This document shows positions 9,924-18,353 of a stretch of 64,000 nucleotides of DNA, piece after piece. Source of the stretch: Bradyrhizobium pachyrhizi (GTDB taxonomy: Bacteria > Pseudomonadota > Alphaproteobacteria > Rhizobiales > Xanthobacteraceae). Position numbers and translations under genes: made by a program. The stretch is taken from the NCBI RefSeq assembly GCF_001189245.1, contig NZ_LFIQ01000088.1, positions 62,286 to 126,285 of the forward strand, given 5' to 3'. Within the stretch, counting starts at the first letter, position 1, and the number at the start of each line of letters is the position of its first letter. The notes beneath the pieces were generated by a model. It had not been told where the DNA came from, ran no database searches, and was given only the letters and a program-made list of their open reading frames with translations.

Positions 9924-10316
9924 ATGTGGTGGTTCAGCAAGGACGAGCACAAGGATATCTGGGACGATCCCGTCGCGCACCCGCTCGGCGACATCGAAGC
10001 TGCGCAGCGGATCCGTGCGATCTGCCGCGATGCCGCCGGCTGTGCCGAGGCGGTCGGCTCGCCGGACAAGCGTTCAGCGAAGAAGCAGCAGATCGAGCGT
10101 GATCGCTACGAGCGTGCAGCCAAGGTCGCGATGGAGACCGCGATGAAGATCTCCGACGAGCTGGTGCGGGATTCCGCGGTGCGCGAGATCGTCGGTCTCT
10201 GCATGAAGGCCAATAACATCAAGACGGGGCGAGCGCTGCTGCGCGCCATCCACGCCGGCTCGATCAAGGCGGAAGTTTTGAGGGAGCATCCGACGCTCGA
10301 GGGCGAGCAGGCCTGA
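9924..10316 (+). CDS. conserved hypothetical small cytoplasmic protein
   Basis: A 130-residue soluble protein with no signal peptide or membrane segment. It is rich in charged residues and probably mostly helical (AAKVAMETAMKISDELV...). Two cysteines occur early (ICRDAAGC) and one later (LCMK). The frame is open upstream to 9879, but the ATG at 9924 (MWWFSKDEH) is the more natural start. I do not recognise a family. It lies between a terminator and a palindromic repeat, so it appears to be a stand-alone gene. No function can be assigned. Confidence 0.65.
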   Translation: MWWFSKDEHKDIWDDPVAHPLGDIEAAQRIRAICRDAAGCAEAVGSPDKRSAKKQQIERDRYERAAKVAMETAMKISDELVRDSAVREIVGLCMKANNIKTGRALLRAIHAGSIKAEVLREHPTLEGEQA

Positions 10317-10325
10317 GGCCGTCCG

Positions 10326-10413
10326 GTAGCCCGGATGGAGCGTAAGCGAAATCCGGGACGGTTCATCAACGCGCGAGAGAATCCCGGATTGCGCTTCGCT
10401 CCATCCGGGCTAC
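10326..10413. repeat. intergenic palindromic repeat, GTAGCCCGGATGGAGCG family (copy 1)
   Basis: An 88-bp element starting GTAGCCCGGATGGAGCG and ending CGCTCCATCCGGGCTAC, so its ends are inverted copies. Inner arms AAATCCGGGA and TCCCGGATT are also complementary. It sits between two convergent genes and could act as a shared terminator. A second copy lies at 51546-51630. Confidence 0.88.
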
Positions 10414-10436
10414 GCAGCCAGTGATCTCATCAACCT

Positions 10437-12125
10437 CTACGCCTGCCCGCCGAGCGTGCGGACCGCTTCGTCGACGCTGTGGAAGACATGGTCCCGCGGC
10501 AACACCTCGTAGAGATCGAAGCGCTCGAAGGCGTCCTGCGCGCGCTCGGATTCGAGCCGCGCTATCGCCACCGTCACGCCGTTGCCGCGGCATTCGCGGA
10601 ACAGATCGCGCAGCGCCTGCGCCGCTGTGAAATCAATCTCGATCATGCCGCTGGCCTCGATCACCAGCAGCCGCGGCTTGGGTGTCGCCCCGCCGATGGT
10701 CTTGAGCACGCCGCTGTGGAAGCTCTCCGCGTTGAGGAACGACAACGGCGCCTGCAGGCCGACGACGGCAATGCCGGGCGTGCGCTCGCCGGTGACGTGC
10801 GGGCCCGTCGGCCACCAGATCGTGGTACCGGGCACATGGACGAATTCGGCAAGCTGGCCGCGCGTGGTGGTCCAGATCCCGTGCAGCAGCGACAAGGCGA
10901 TGCCGACGGCGACGCCTTGCTCGATCGGCAGCACGATGATCGCGGCCGCGGTCGCCACCACCAGCAGGAATTCATAGAACGACTGGCGGAAGATCGCGAC
11001 GATCTGCTTCACGCGGATGATGCGCAGCGCGACGAACAGCAGGACGCCGCCGAGCGCCGTGTCGGGCACGTGCCGCAGCAGCGTCGCGCCGAAGGCGAGC
11101 AGCGCAAGCACGATAGCCGCGGCAAACAGCCCCGAGAGCTGCGTGCGTCCGCCGGTCTCCGACACGATGCCGGTCCGCGGTGGGCTGGCGTTGACCGGAA
11201 AGGCGCCGAGCAGCCCGGACAGCAGGCTGCCGGCACCGGCGCCGAGGAAGTCGCGATCGACGTCGGCCGGCTTGTCCGGATCGGACAGGAACGAGCGCGT
11301 CGTCGCCGCGGTCTGCACCATGACGACAACCGCGATCAGGATCGCCAGCGACAACAGTTTGATCCATCGCTCCGGCGCGATGTCCGGAAACGATGGCGTC
11401 GGCAGCGTCCCGGGCACGGTGCCGACCACCCTGACGCCCTTGCTTTCGAGATGGCCGGCGATCACGGCGACGGTGGCCACGACAAGGCCGATCAGCGCGC
11501 CCGGAATGCGTGCGCTGATCTTCTCCGATCCGGCGACCAGCGCCAGCACGCCGAGGCCGATCGCCAGCGTGTAGAAATTGGTTTGACCGATCTTCTCGGT
11601 GAGCACTCCGAGCTTGTAGAGCGTCGGCCCGTCCGGCGTGGTCAGGCCGAGCACGCCGGGCAATTGCGAGACCAGGATGTGGACCGAGATGCCGGCGAGG
11701 AAGCCGACCGTCACCGGCGTCGACAGCAAATTGGCGATCCAGCCGAGCTTGAACAGGCTGCCGGCGATCATGATCGCGCCGACCATCAGCGCCAGCGCCA
11801 TCGCCAGTGCCTGATAGTCCGGCGAGCCGGGGGTCGCCATCAGCGCGAGGCCGCCGGCGAAGATCGGCGTGATCGTGGAGTCGGCGCCGCAGGACAGGAA
11901 GCGGTTTGCGCCGAACATCGCAAAGCCGAGCGAGCCGGCCATGAAGGCGAAGAAGCCGATCTGCGGCGAGAAGCCGCCGAGCCGCGCGGTCGCCATCTGC
12001 TCCGGGATCGCAATCGCGGCGAGCGTCAGCCCGGCGATCAGGTCACCCGGCAGGTCGCTTGGCCGGAACGCCCTGAGCGAACGGAAGATCGGCCAGCTGG
12101 CGCGCGTCTGACGATCCTGGCCCAT
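10437..12125 (-). CDS. SulP-family anion transporter with STAS domain
   Basis: A 562-residue inner-membrane transporter. The first 430 residues form about ten to twelve hydrophobic segments with the SulP features LPGDLIAGLTLAAIAIPEQMATARLGG and a Pro-rich TM1 region. The C-terminal 120 residues are a STAS domain, containing the predicted nucleotide-binding loop region (LVIEASGMIEIDFTAAQAL). SulP proteins carry sulfate, bicarbonate or dicarboxylates; the substrate here cannot be told. It follows the ccdA-like gene on the same strand with a 91-bp gap. The start ATG is at 12123-12125. Confidence 0.93.
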   Translation of the reverse strand: MGQDRQTRASWPIFRSLRAFRPSDLPGDLIAGLTLAAIAIPEQMATARLGGFSPQIGFFAFMAGSLGFAMFGANRFLSCGADSTITPIFAGGLALMATPGSPDYQALAMALALMVGAIMIAGSLFKLGWIANLLSTPVTVGFLAGISVHILVSQLPGVLGLTTPDGPTLYKLGVLTEKIGQTNFYTLAIGLGVLALVAGSEKISARIPGALIGLVVATVAVIAGHLESKGVRVVGTVPGTLPTPSFPDIAPERWIKLLSLAILIAVVVMVQTAATTRSFLSDPDKPADVDRDFLGAGAGSLLSGLLGAFPVNASPPRTGIVSETGGRTQLSGLFAAAIVLALLAFGATLLRHVPDTALGGVLLFVALRIIRVKQIVAIFRQSFYEFLLVVATAAAIIVLPIEQGVAVGIALSLLHGIWTTTRGQLAEFVHVPGTTIWWPTGPHVTGERTPGIAVVGLQAPLSFLNAESFHSGVLKTIGGATPKPRLLVIEASGMIEIDFTAAQALRDLFRECRGNGVTVAIARLESERAQDAFERFDLYEVLPRDHVFHSVDEAVRTLGGQA

Positions 12126-12216
12126 CGGTGCCCCGTGAGGATTGCGGCGATTCCCCGATAGTCCGACATCGCGCGGCCAAAAGCCAGCCGACGGCAGCCT
12201 GGGCTGGCGCGCAGGC

Positions 12217-12948
12217 CTAGCCGATATTTTGCAGCGCCGGGAAGGTTTCCAGCAGCCAGACGCTGACGCTCGAGACTGCGCCGGTCAGGAAGCCGATGCC
12301 GGTGACCACCATCAGCACGCCCATCACCCGCTCGACGGTGTCGAGATGGCGCTTCATCCGCGCGAACAGCGAGGAGAACTGCTTGACCATGAAGGCCGCG
12401 AGCAGGAACGGGATGCCGAGCCCGGCGGAATAGACCGCGAGCAGGCCGGCGCCCTTTGTCACCGTGGCCTCCGCGGCCGCGATCGAGAGGATCGCGGCGA
12501 GGATCGGCCCGATGCATGGCGTCCAGCCGAAGGCGAAGGCCAGGCCCATGACGTAGGCGCCCCACAGCCCGATCGGCTTCGGCGCGGTCAGCCGGCCCTC
12601 GCGCATCAGCAGGCCGATCCGGGTCACGCCGAGGAAGTGCAGGCCCATGATGATGATGACGATGCCCGCCAGGATCGAGAGCTCGGCCGACCAGGCGCGC
12701 ACCAGCCCGCCGACGAAGGACGCGCTGGCGCCGAGCGCGACGAACACGGTGGAGAAGCCGAGCACGAACATCAGCGCCGCCGTCATCACCGCGCGCTTGG
12801 AGGCCGCGGTGGCGCCGTCCTGGTTGACCTGCTCGATGGTCGCGCCGGTCAAATAGATCAGATAGGGCGGCACCAGCGGCAGCACGCAGGGCGAGAGGAA
12901 GCTGACCAGGCCGGCGATCAGGGCCGCCGGGATCGAGACGTCGTGCAT
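12217..12948 (-). CDS. ccdA: CcdA-type thiol-disulfide transmembrane protein
   Basis: A 243-residue inner-membrane protein with about six transmembrane segments. It carries electrons from cytoplasmic thioredoxin to the periplasm for cytochrome c maturation. The redox pair sits in FLSPCVLPLVPPYL (about residue 20) and GWTPCIGPILAA (about 143), the two conserved Pro-Cys motifs of CcdA/DsbD beta domains. The ATG at 12946-12948 is preceded by an in-frame TTG that I do not use. There is no fused thioredoxin or DsbD periplasmic domain, so CcdA is the better name. No cytochrome c assembly genes are nearby. Confidence 0.92.
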   Translation of the reverse strand: MHDVSIPAALIAGLVSFLSPCVLPLVPPYLIYLTGATIEQVNQDGATAASKRAVMTAALMFVLGFSTVFVALGASASFVGGLVRAWSAELSILAGIVIIIMGLHFLGVTRIGLLMREGRLTAPKPIGLWGAYVMGLAFAFGWTPCIGPILAAILSIAAAEATVTKGAGLLAVYSAGLGIPFLLAAFMVKQFSSLFARMKRHLDTVERVMGVLMVVTGIGFLTGAVSSVSVWLLETFPALQNIG

Positions 12949-13396
12949 CAATGAAACCTTCGCAGAATAGCGCTCCTGTCTTGGCGTCTACGCGGCCAAC
13001 AATCCAGAAGTTTCGTCGTCGCAGCCTTCAACTATGGTCACAGGCCCGTGTGCGGGGCAGCTCTGACGTGGCGGGCGCGGAATGACGGTGAGGTGAGCAC
13101 GCTGCGCGGCTCCCGCTCCCGCAGGTGGGAGGGAACCCTTCCGGCGGTGCCTCGCTCACGCGTCAATCGCTGATGCGGATTTTGACCTGCAAGCGGCACC
13201 GCACATTCGCTGTCGTCCCGGCTTAGTTGCGCAGTTGCGCACGGGGGGCCGGGACCCATGACCACCGCTACCCATGGTTGCGCGACGCTGGAACGACGAG
13301 TCCGACTGACAACATCGGCCGCGGCGTATGGGTCCCTGCTTTCGCCAGGACGACCATGTGGAAGCAGTGAGCGCATCACGACCGCAGTCACCAACA
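12949..13396. other. intergenic region with repeats, no gene seen
   Basis: About 450 bp between ccdA and the GntR gene, which both read leftward. It contains a GC-rich segment with inverted arms around 13080-13150 and a larger palindromic element at 13211-13355. No convincing coding frame or RNA gene was found. Confidence 0.6.
13211..13355. repeat. intergenic palindromic repeat (GTCGTCC...GGACGAC family)
   Basis: The element is bounded by GTCGTCC and GGACGAC, with inner arms GGGACCCAT and ATGGGTCCC. Length is about 145 bp. The layout is that of a folded repeat similar to those found between genes in Bradyrhizobium chromosomes. Only one copy lies in this window. Confidence 0.65.
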
Positions 13397-14137
13397 TCAT
13401 CGGCGCTTGGCTGGACGTGGCGTGTCGAATTCCCGGCCACGGATTCGCACCAGGTCGTCGGCGGAATTCGTCAGCAGCACGACCGTGGCTGCGCGTGCCG
13501 TCTCCGCATCTCCGGCGGCGATCGCGTCCAGCACCGCGCGGTGCTCGCGCAGCGCCCGCGGACGGTGCGAGCCCGGCGCTGCGATCGTAAAACTCTGGCG
13601 CAGCGTGATCTCGAACATCTGCGCGATCGGCCAGAAGAACTCGTTGCGGGTGGCGAAATAGATCGCCTGGTGGAACGCGATGTCGGCGGCGACGAATTCC
13701 TCGTTGCTCTTCGCCGCGTCCATGCCGTCGCATCCGGCGCGGATGCGGGCGACGTCGACCTCCTCGGCATGGGTCGCCGCGAGCGCTGCCGCGGCCGGCT
13801 CGACCGCGGCGCGCAGCTGGAACAGCTTGGCGAGGTAACGGTCGATCTCCGCGGTCTCGAGGTGCCAGCGCAGCACGTCGGGATCGAGCTGATTCCACTG
13901 CTCGGGCGGCCGAACCCGCGTGCCGCTCTTGGGCCGCGACTCGATCAGGCCCTTGCCGGTCAAGGTGCGGATCGCCTCGCGCACCACGGTGCGGCTGACG
14001 TCCATCATCTCGCAGATCCGGATTTCCGGCGGCAGCGTTTCGCCGACGCCGATCTCGCCGCGCACGATGCTGCTGCCGACGCGGTCGGTGACCTGGCTGT
14101 GCACGCTTCGGCGCAACGCGTTGGATGTCTGGAACAT
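13397..14137 (-). CDS. FadR-subfamily GntR transcriptional regulator
   Basis: DNA-binding repressor or activator, probably of the divergent TRAP/hydroxyacid gene cluster. The winged helix (about residues 8-75) contains VGETLPPEIRICEMMDVSRTVVREAIRTLTGKGLIESRPKSGT, close to the GntR consensus. The C-terminal FCD effector domain has the metal/ligand pattern with DIAFHQAIYFATRN and EHRAVLDAIAAGD. I prefer the ATG at 14137 (246 residues), because the longer start at 14215 would fall inside a perfect palindrome (14205-14223) that looks like its own operator. Neither start has a strong ribosome site. The effector is probably a carboxylate carried by the TRAP system. Confidence 0.9.
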   Translation of the reverse strand: MFQTSNALRRSVHSQVTDRVGSSIVRGEIGVGETLPPEIRICEMMDVSRTVVREAIRTLTGKGLIESRPKSGTRVRPPEQWNQLDPDVLRWHLETAEIDRYLAKLFQLRAAVEPAAAALAATHAEEVDVARIRAGCDGMDAAKSNEEFVAADIAFHQAIYFATRNEFFWPIAQMFEITLRQSFTIAAPGSHRPRALREHRAVLDAIAAGDAETARAATVVLLTNSADDLVRIRGREFDTPRPAKRR

Positions 14138-14204
14138 CGAGGGCCTCGCTGCGGTCGCAGCCTGCGCCGCCGCCGAGCCGCGCCCTTGCACAACCGTATC
14201 TGTT

Positions 14205-14223
14205 TTGTCATACATTATGACAA
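14205..14223. promoter_or_regulatory. palindromic operator, likely for the GntR regulator
   Basis: TTGTCATACATTATGACAA is a perfect inverted repeat with 8-base arms around a 3-base centre. It lies between the GntR gene and the divergent dctP gene, 76 bases before the dctP start, well placed to control both. FadR-type regulators commonly bind short A/T-rich palindromes with a TTGTxxxACAA outline. Confidence 0.75.
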
Positions 14224-14298
14224 ATCGGCTGCCAAGCTCACGCCGTCAGGCGGGCGGCCAACACAACAAAAGATCCGTTCCCGGGGAGGAGCACCATC

Positions 14299-15330
14299 AT
14301 GACGTCGAACCGCGTGAGCCGCCGCATTGTGCTGCAGTCGTCGGTCGCCGCGACCGCGTGGCTTGCCGCCGCGCCCGCCATCATCGGCCGCGCTGAGGCT
14401 GCCGTGATGAAAATGCGATGCTCGTCGTCGCTTCCGAACGATCCCAAATACGCCAATGGCCGCGTCTACTACGACAATCTGGCCAAGAGCCTGAAGGCGA
14501 ACGGGCTCAGTGAGCAGATCGAGGTCACCTTCTTCCCCGACAACCAACTCGGCCAGGAGATCGACGTTATCAACTCGGTAAAGCTCGGGGTGATCGACCT
14601 GATGGTGTCGGGCTCGTCGATTTCGGCGAATCTCGTGCCGCTGGTCGGCACCTTCGACCTCGGTTACCTCTTCACCAGCTTCCAGCAGCAGACCAAGGCG
14701 TTCGACGCCGGCGCGGCGAAGCCGATCGAGGCTGCGCTGCTCAAGGGCGCCGGCATCCGCATCATCGCCTGGGCCTACAATTTCGGCGCCCGCAGCGTGC
14801 TGGCGAAGAAGCCGGTGAAGACGCCGGAAGATCTCGCCGGCCTGAAAATCCGCACCTTGCCCAATCCGATCATCACCGAGTGCCTGCGGCTGATGGGGGC
14901 CGCCGCAACGCCGCTGGCGTTCGGCGAGATCTATACGGCGCTGCAGGCCGGCGTGCTCGACGGCCTCGAGCACGATCCGCCGACCATCCTGGCGAGCAAG
15001 TTCTACGAGACGGCGAAGCACTATGCGCTGACCCAGCACATCTTCTCGCCGCTCGCGGTCTATTTCAGCGACACCAGCTTCAACCGCATGGCTCCCAAGC
15101 TGCGCGAAGGCTTTCTCGACGCGGCGAACAAGGCCGCGATCGACACCCGCGCGCACGGCCTTGCGGTGGAGAAGGAGGCGCTGGCGGCGCTGGTCGAGAA
15201 GGGCGTCACCGTCGTCGAATGCGACAAGGAGGCGTTCCGCAATCGCGTGCTGCCGCAGACCGACAATTTCATCAAGGCGCGGCCCGGGGCAAAGGCCGTC
15301 GTCGACCTGATCCGCGCCACCCAGTCCTGA
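14299..15330 (+). CDS. dctP: TRAP transporter solute-binding protein (DctP)
   Basis: Periplasmic binding protein of a TRAP carboxylate transporter, 343 residues. The N-terminus has an RR-containing signal (VSRRIVLQSSVAATAW) that suggests Tat export, ending around Ala-Glu-Ala-Ala. DctP hallmarks include GVIDLMVSGSSISAN and the DLAGLKIRTLPNPIITECLRLMGAAATPLAFGEIYTALQAGVLDGLEHDPP region, whose Arg binds the substrate carboxylate. The ATG follows GGGGAGGA. It is the first gene after the divergent GntR regulator and is followed nine bases later by the membrane subunit. The exact substrate is unknown. Confidence 0.95.
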   Translation: MTSNRVSRRIVLQSSVAATAWLAAAPAIIGRAEAAVMKMRCSSSLPNDPKYANGRVYYDNLAKSLKANGLSEQIEVTFFPDNQLGQEIDVINSVKLGVIDLMVSGSSISANLVPLVGTFDLGYLFTSFQQQTKAFDAGAAKPIEAALLKGAGIRIIAWAYNFGARSVLAKKPVKTPEDLAGLKIRTLPNPIITECLRLMGAAATPLAFGEIYTALQAGVLDGLEHDPPTILASKFYETAKHYALTQHIFSPLAVYFSDTSFNRMAPKLREGFLDAANKAAIDTRAHGLAVEKEALAALVEKGVTVVECDKEAFRNRVLPQTDNFIKARPGAKAVVDLIRATQS

Positions 15331-15339
15331 GGTTGGCGC

Positions 15340-17196
15340 ATGTCAGTCGCCGCAGTCGAGGCGAGAAGCAGCGCTGATCGGATCACGGCGCCGCTACTCG
15401 CCGTCAGCGACGCGATCGCCGCGCTCCTGCTTGCCGCCGATCTCGTGGTGGTCTGCGTCTCGGTGCTGGCCCGCTTCCTGTTCAATGCGCCGGTCGAATG
15501 GTCCGACGACGTCGCCCGCGGCCTGATGGTCGGGTCGAGCTTCTTCGGCGCGGCAAGCGCGCTCGCGCGCAGCGAAAATCTCGGCGTCGCCTTCTTCGTC
15601 AACATGCTGCCGCCGAACGTGCGGCGGGCCGTCGATGCGGTCGGTGCGCTGCTCGTCATGATCATTGCCGGCTATGTCGCGTTCAACGCCGTCAAGATGG
15701 GTTGGCTGACCACCGGCCAGACCTCCGGCTCCGGCCTGCCGCTGGAATGGACGTTCTATCCGATGGGCGTCGGCGCGGCGTTCATGACGATCTTCGCGTT
15801 CGAGACGTTCTGTGGCCGGCCGCTGCGCGACATGGCGGCAGGCATCGTCGCGACCGCCGTCATCGTCGGCCTTTATCTGGCCTGGGATGCGCTGGTACCA
15901 ATGTCCGTGCCGTCGTCGCAGACATTGATGCTGATCGGCTTCTTCCTCACTTTGTTCGGCGGGCTGCCGATCGGCTTTGCGCTGGCGCTGGCGGCGCTGA
16001 TCTTCATCTGGGTCGAGGGCACGCTGCCCGGCGTGATCTTCGCCCAGCAGATGGCGCGCGGCATCGACAATTTCGTGCTGCTGGCGATCCCGTTCTTCAT
16101 TCTGGTCGGCTACCTGATGGAAGCCAACGGCATGTCGGTCCGGCTGATCGAGCTGCTGCAGCGCGCGGTCGGACGGATGCGCGGCGGGCTCAACGTCGTC
16201 ATGGTGATGTCGATGGTGCTGTTCTCCGGCATCTCGGGCTCGAAGATGGCCGACGTTGCCGCGGTCGGCTCGGTGCTGATCCCGGCGGCGCGCCGCTCGC
16301 GGCAGAACCCGGGCGGGGCCGTGGCGCTGCTCGCCGCCTCCGCTGTCATGGCTGAGACCATTCCGCCCTGCATTAATCTCATCATCCTCGGTTTCGTCGC
16401 CAACCTCTCGATCGGCGGACTGTTCGTCGCCGGCATGTTGCCGGCCGCGCTGATGGCGCTGGCGCTGATTGCGGTGTCGATCATTTTCGGCAAGCGTCCC
16501 GCGGCGAACGTGGAAGCCGAGCCGCGCGCCGCGGTATCGGGACTCTGGACCGGTGCGATGGCCTCGTTCGGGCTGATCTTCATCATCTTCTTCGGCTTCA
16601 AGAGCGGCTTTGCCACCGCGACCGAAATCTCCGCCTTCGCCGCGGTCTACGCCATCGCCGTCGGCAGCCTGCTGTTCCGTGAGCTCGGTGCGAGGAGTCT
16701 GGCGCATTGCTTCGTGCAGTCGGCTGTTCGTTCGGGGCTGGTGCTGTTCATCGTCGCCGCGGCGCAGTCACTGGCCTTCATCCTGACGCTGCAGCAGGTG
16801 CCGCATGCCGTCGGCGACCTCATGCTGGCGATCTCGGGCAGCCACGGGGGCTTGCTGTTCATGCTGCTGTCGATCCTGGTGCTGGTGGTGATGGGCTCGG
16901 TGCTCGAAGGCGCCGCGGCTCTGATCATTTTCGGCCCGCTGCTGCTGCCGGTTGCCGTGAAGCTCGGCATCGATCCGCTGCATTTCGGCGTCGTGCTTGT
17001 GATCGCTATGGGGCTTGGGCTCTTTGCTCCGCCACTTGGCCTTGGGCTCTACGGCGCTTGCCTGATCGGCAACGTGCCGATCGAGCAGACCATCAAGCCG
17101 ATCGCGGGCTATCTCGGCCTGCTGTTGCTGTGCCTGCTGGTGATCGCCTTCGTGCCGGCGATCAGCACGGCCTTGCCGCATGCGCTCGGCTACTAG
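15340..17196 (+). CDS. dctQM: TRAP transporter fused membrane subunit (DctQ-DctM)
   Basis: A 618-residue membrane protein joining the small DctQ subunit (about 1-170, four segments, with a FLFNAPVEWSDDVAR motif) to the large DctM subunit (about 185-618, about twelve segments). DctM features include GLPIGFALALAALIF, DNFVLLAIPFFILVGYLM and SGISGSKMADVAAVGSVLIP. It imports a carboxylate using an ion gradient together with the DctP protein. The fusion is a known variant of TRAP systems. The gene is followed 12 bases later by a 2-hydroxyacid dehydrogenase, suggesting the imported acid or its product is a 2-keto/hydroxy acid. Confidence 0.95.
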   Translation: MSVAAVEARSSADRITAPLLAVSDAIAALLLAADLVVVCVSVLARFLFNAPVEWSDDVARGLMVGSSFFGAASALARSENLGVAFFVNMLPPNVRRAVDAVGALLVMIIAGYVAFNAVKMGWLTTGQTSGSGLPLEWTFYPMGVGAAFMTIFAFETFCGRPLRDMAAGIVATAVIVGLYLAWDALVPMSVPSSQTLMLIGFFLTLFGGLPIGFALALAALIFIWVEGTLPGVIFAQQMARGIDNFVLLAIPFFILVGYLMEANGMSVRLIELLQRAVGRMRGGLNVVMVMSMVLFSGISGSKMADVAAVGSVLIPAARRSRQNPGGAVALLAASAVMAETIPPCINLIILGFVANLSIGGLFVAGMLPAALMALALIAVSIIFGKRPAANVEAEPRAAVSGLWTGAMASFGLIFIIFFGFKSGFATATEISAFAAVYAIAVGSLLFRELGARSLAHCFVQSAVRSGLVLFIVAAAQSLAFILTLQQVPHAVGDLMLAISGSHGGLLFMLLSILVLVVMGSVLEGAAALIIFGPLLLPVAVKLGIDPLHFGVVLVIAMGLGLFAPPLGLGLYGACLIGNVPIEQTIKPIAGYLGLLLLCLLVIAFVPAISTALPHALGY

Positions 17197-17208
17197 GGGA
17201 GTGGGATC

Positions 17209-18192
17209 GTGAAGGTGCTGCTCGCCCATACCCCGCAGATGCGCCGCGACTATTACGGCGAGCGCAGCCTGAACGGCCTGCGTGCGGTCGCCGACGTCGA
17301 ACTGCACGAGGGTGAGGAGGCGCTTGATGCGGCGGCGCTTGTCAAGGCCGCGGCCGATGTCGACATCATCGTCTCCGACCGCATGACGCAGGGGCGAGGG
17401 GAGATCTTTCCGCTTCTGCCGAAGCTGCGCGCGTTCGTGCGCTGCGCGGTCGACATTCGCAATATCGACGTCGCCGCAGCCTCCGCCGCCGGCGTGCTGG
17501 TGACGCACGCGAGCGCCGGCTTCGTCCAGTCGGTCGCTGAGCTCGCGCTCGGCTTCATGGTCGATCTGTCGCGCGGTGTCTCGCGCGCCACCGCGGATTA
17601 TCACGCGGGCAGGGCGCCCGAGGTCGTGATGGGCCGCCAGCTTGCGGGAAGCACGATCGGCATCATCGGCTATGGCAGCATCGGGCGCTATTTTGCCGGG
17701 ATCGCAAAGGTGCTCGGCATGAATGTGCTGGTCGCCGATCCCTTCGTGACGCCAGACGATGCGGCGATCGCGCATCTGCCGCTCGACGATCTGCTGGCGC
17801 GCGCCGACTACATTGTCTGTCTCGCGATCGCCAACGTGCAGACCGAGAACCTGATCGGGCAGGCCGCGCTGGCGCGGATGCCGAAGCACGCATTCTTCAT
17901 CAACCTTTCGCGCGGAAACCTCGTCGACGAGGCGGCGCTGTCGGCCGCGCTGCGCGATGGCCGCATTGCGGGTGCCGCGATGGATGTCGGCCGCGCGCCG
18001 GACCAGATGCCGACGCCCGAGCTTGCAAGGCTGCACAATGTGATCGCAACGCCGCATGTTGGCGGCCTGACGCCGCAGGCGATCGAGCATCAGTCATCGG
18101 AGACGGTACGCCAGGTCGCGAAGATCGTTGCCGGCGAGATACCCGTCGGCGTGGTCAATGCCGGCTACTGGACGCGGCGGCCTCGGCCATGA
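17209..18192 (+). CDS. D-isomer-specific 2-hydroxyacid dehydrogenase family protein
   Basis: A 327-residue NAD(P)-dependent oxidoreductase related to phosphoglycerate dehydrogenase. The cofactor domain has GIIGYGSIGRYFAG (GxGxxG) and ends in the VADPF strand. Later motifs FFINLSRGNLVDEAALSAAL (catalytic Arg) and IATPHVGGLTPQA (catalytic His) are in place. The usual DVFxxEP motif with the third catalytic residue, Glu, reads AMDVGRAPDQMPTPE here, so the Glu is not at its normal place. It may use a shifted acid or have altered chemistry. The start is a GTG at 17209, twelve bases after the TRAP gene, so it is part of that operon. Confidence 0.88.
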   Translation: MKVLLAHTPQMRRDYYGERSLNGLRAVADVELHEGEEALDAAALVKAAADVDIIVSDRMTQGRGEIFPLLPKLRAFVRCAVDIRNIDVAAASAAGVLVTHASAGFVQSVAELALGFMVDLSRGVSRATADYHAGRAPEVVMGRQLAGSTIGIIGYGSIGRYFAGIAKVLGMNVLVADPFVTPDDAAIAHLPLDDLLARADYIVCLAIANVQTENLIGQAALARMPKHAFFINLSRGNLVDEAALSAALRDGRIAGAAMDVGRAPDQMPTPELARLHNVIATPHVGGLTPQAIEHQSSETVRQVAKIVAGEIPVGVVNAGYWTRRPRP

Positions 18193-18353
18193 AAGTTTGG
18201 CGAAGCCCAATGTCGTCCGCGGGGCTGGACAAGAGCTTCGCATCCGGCTCAGACTTGGCCCGCATAACCGCGGCCCCTGAGCGCGCGGACAATCAATGAA
18301 CGGACGTCCCGCAACAAACGACGGGCGCCGAGAGGGAAACAGGGAGGCATCAC

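Noticed and set aside
10479..12161. 560-codon plus-strand frame across the SulP gene
   Set aside because: It is Arg/Asp/Gln-rich shadow sequence. The minus strand encodes a clear SulP transporter.
13038..13898. Minus-strand frame running through the repeat region before the GntR gene
   Set aside because: It crosses a palindromic repeat and overlaps the GntR frame. It has no family features.
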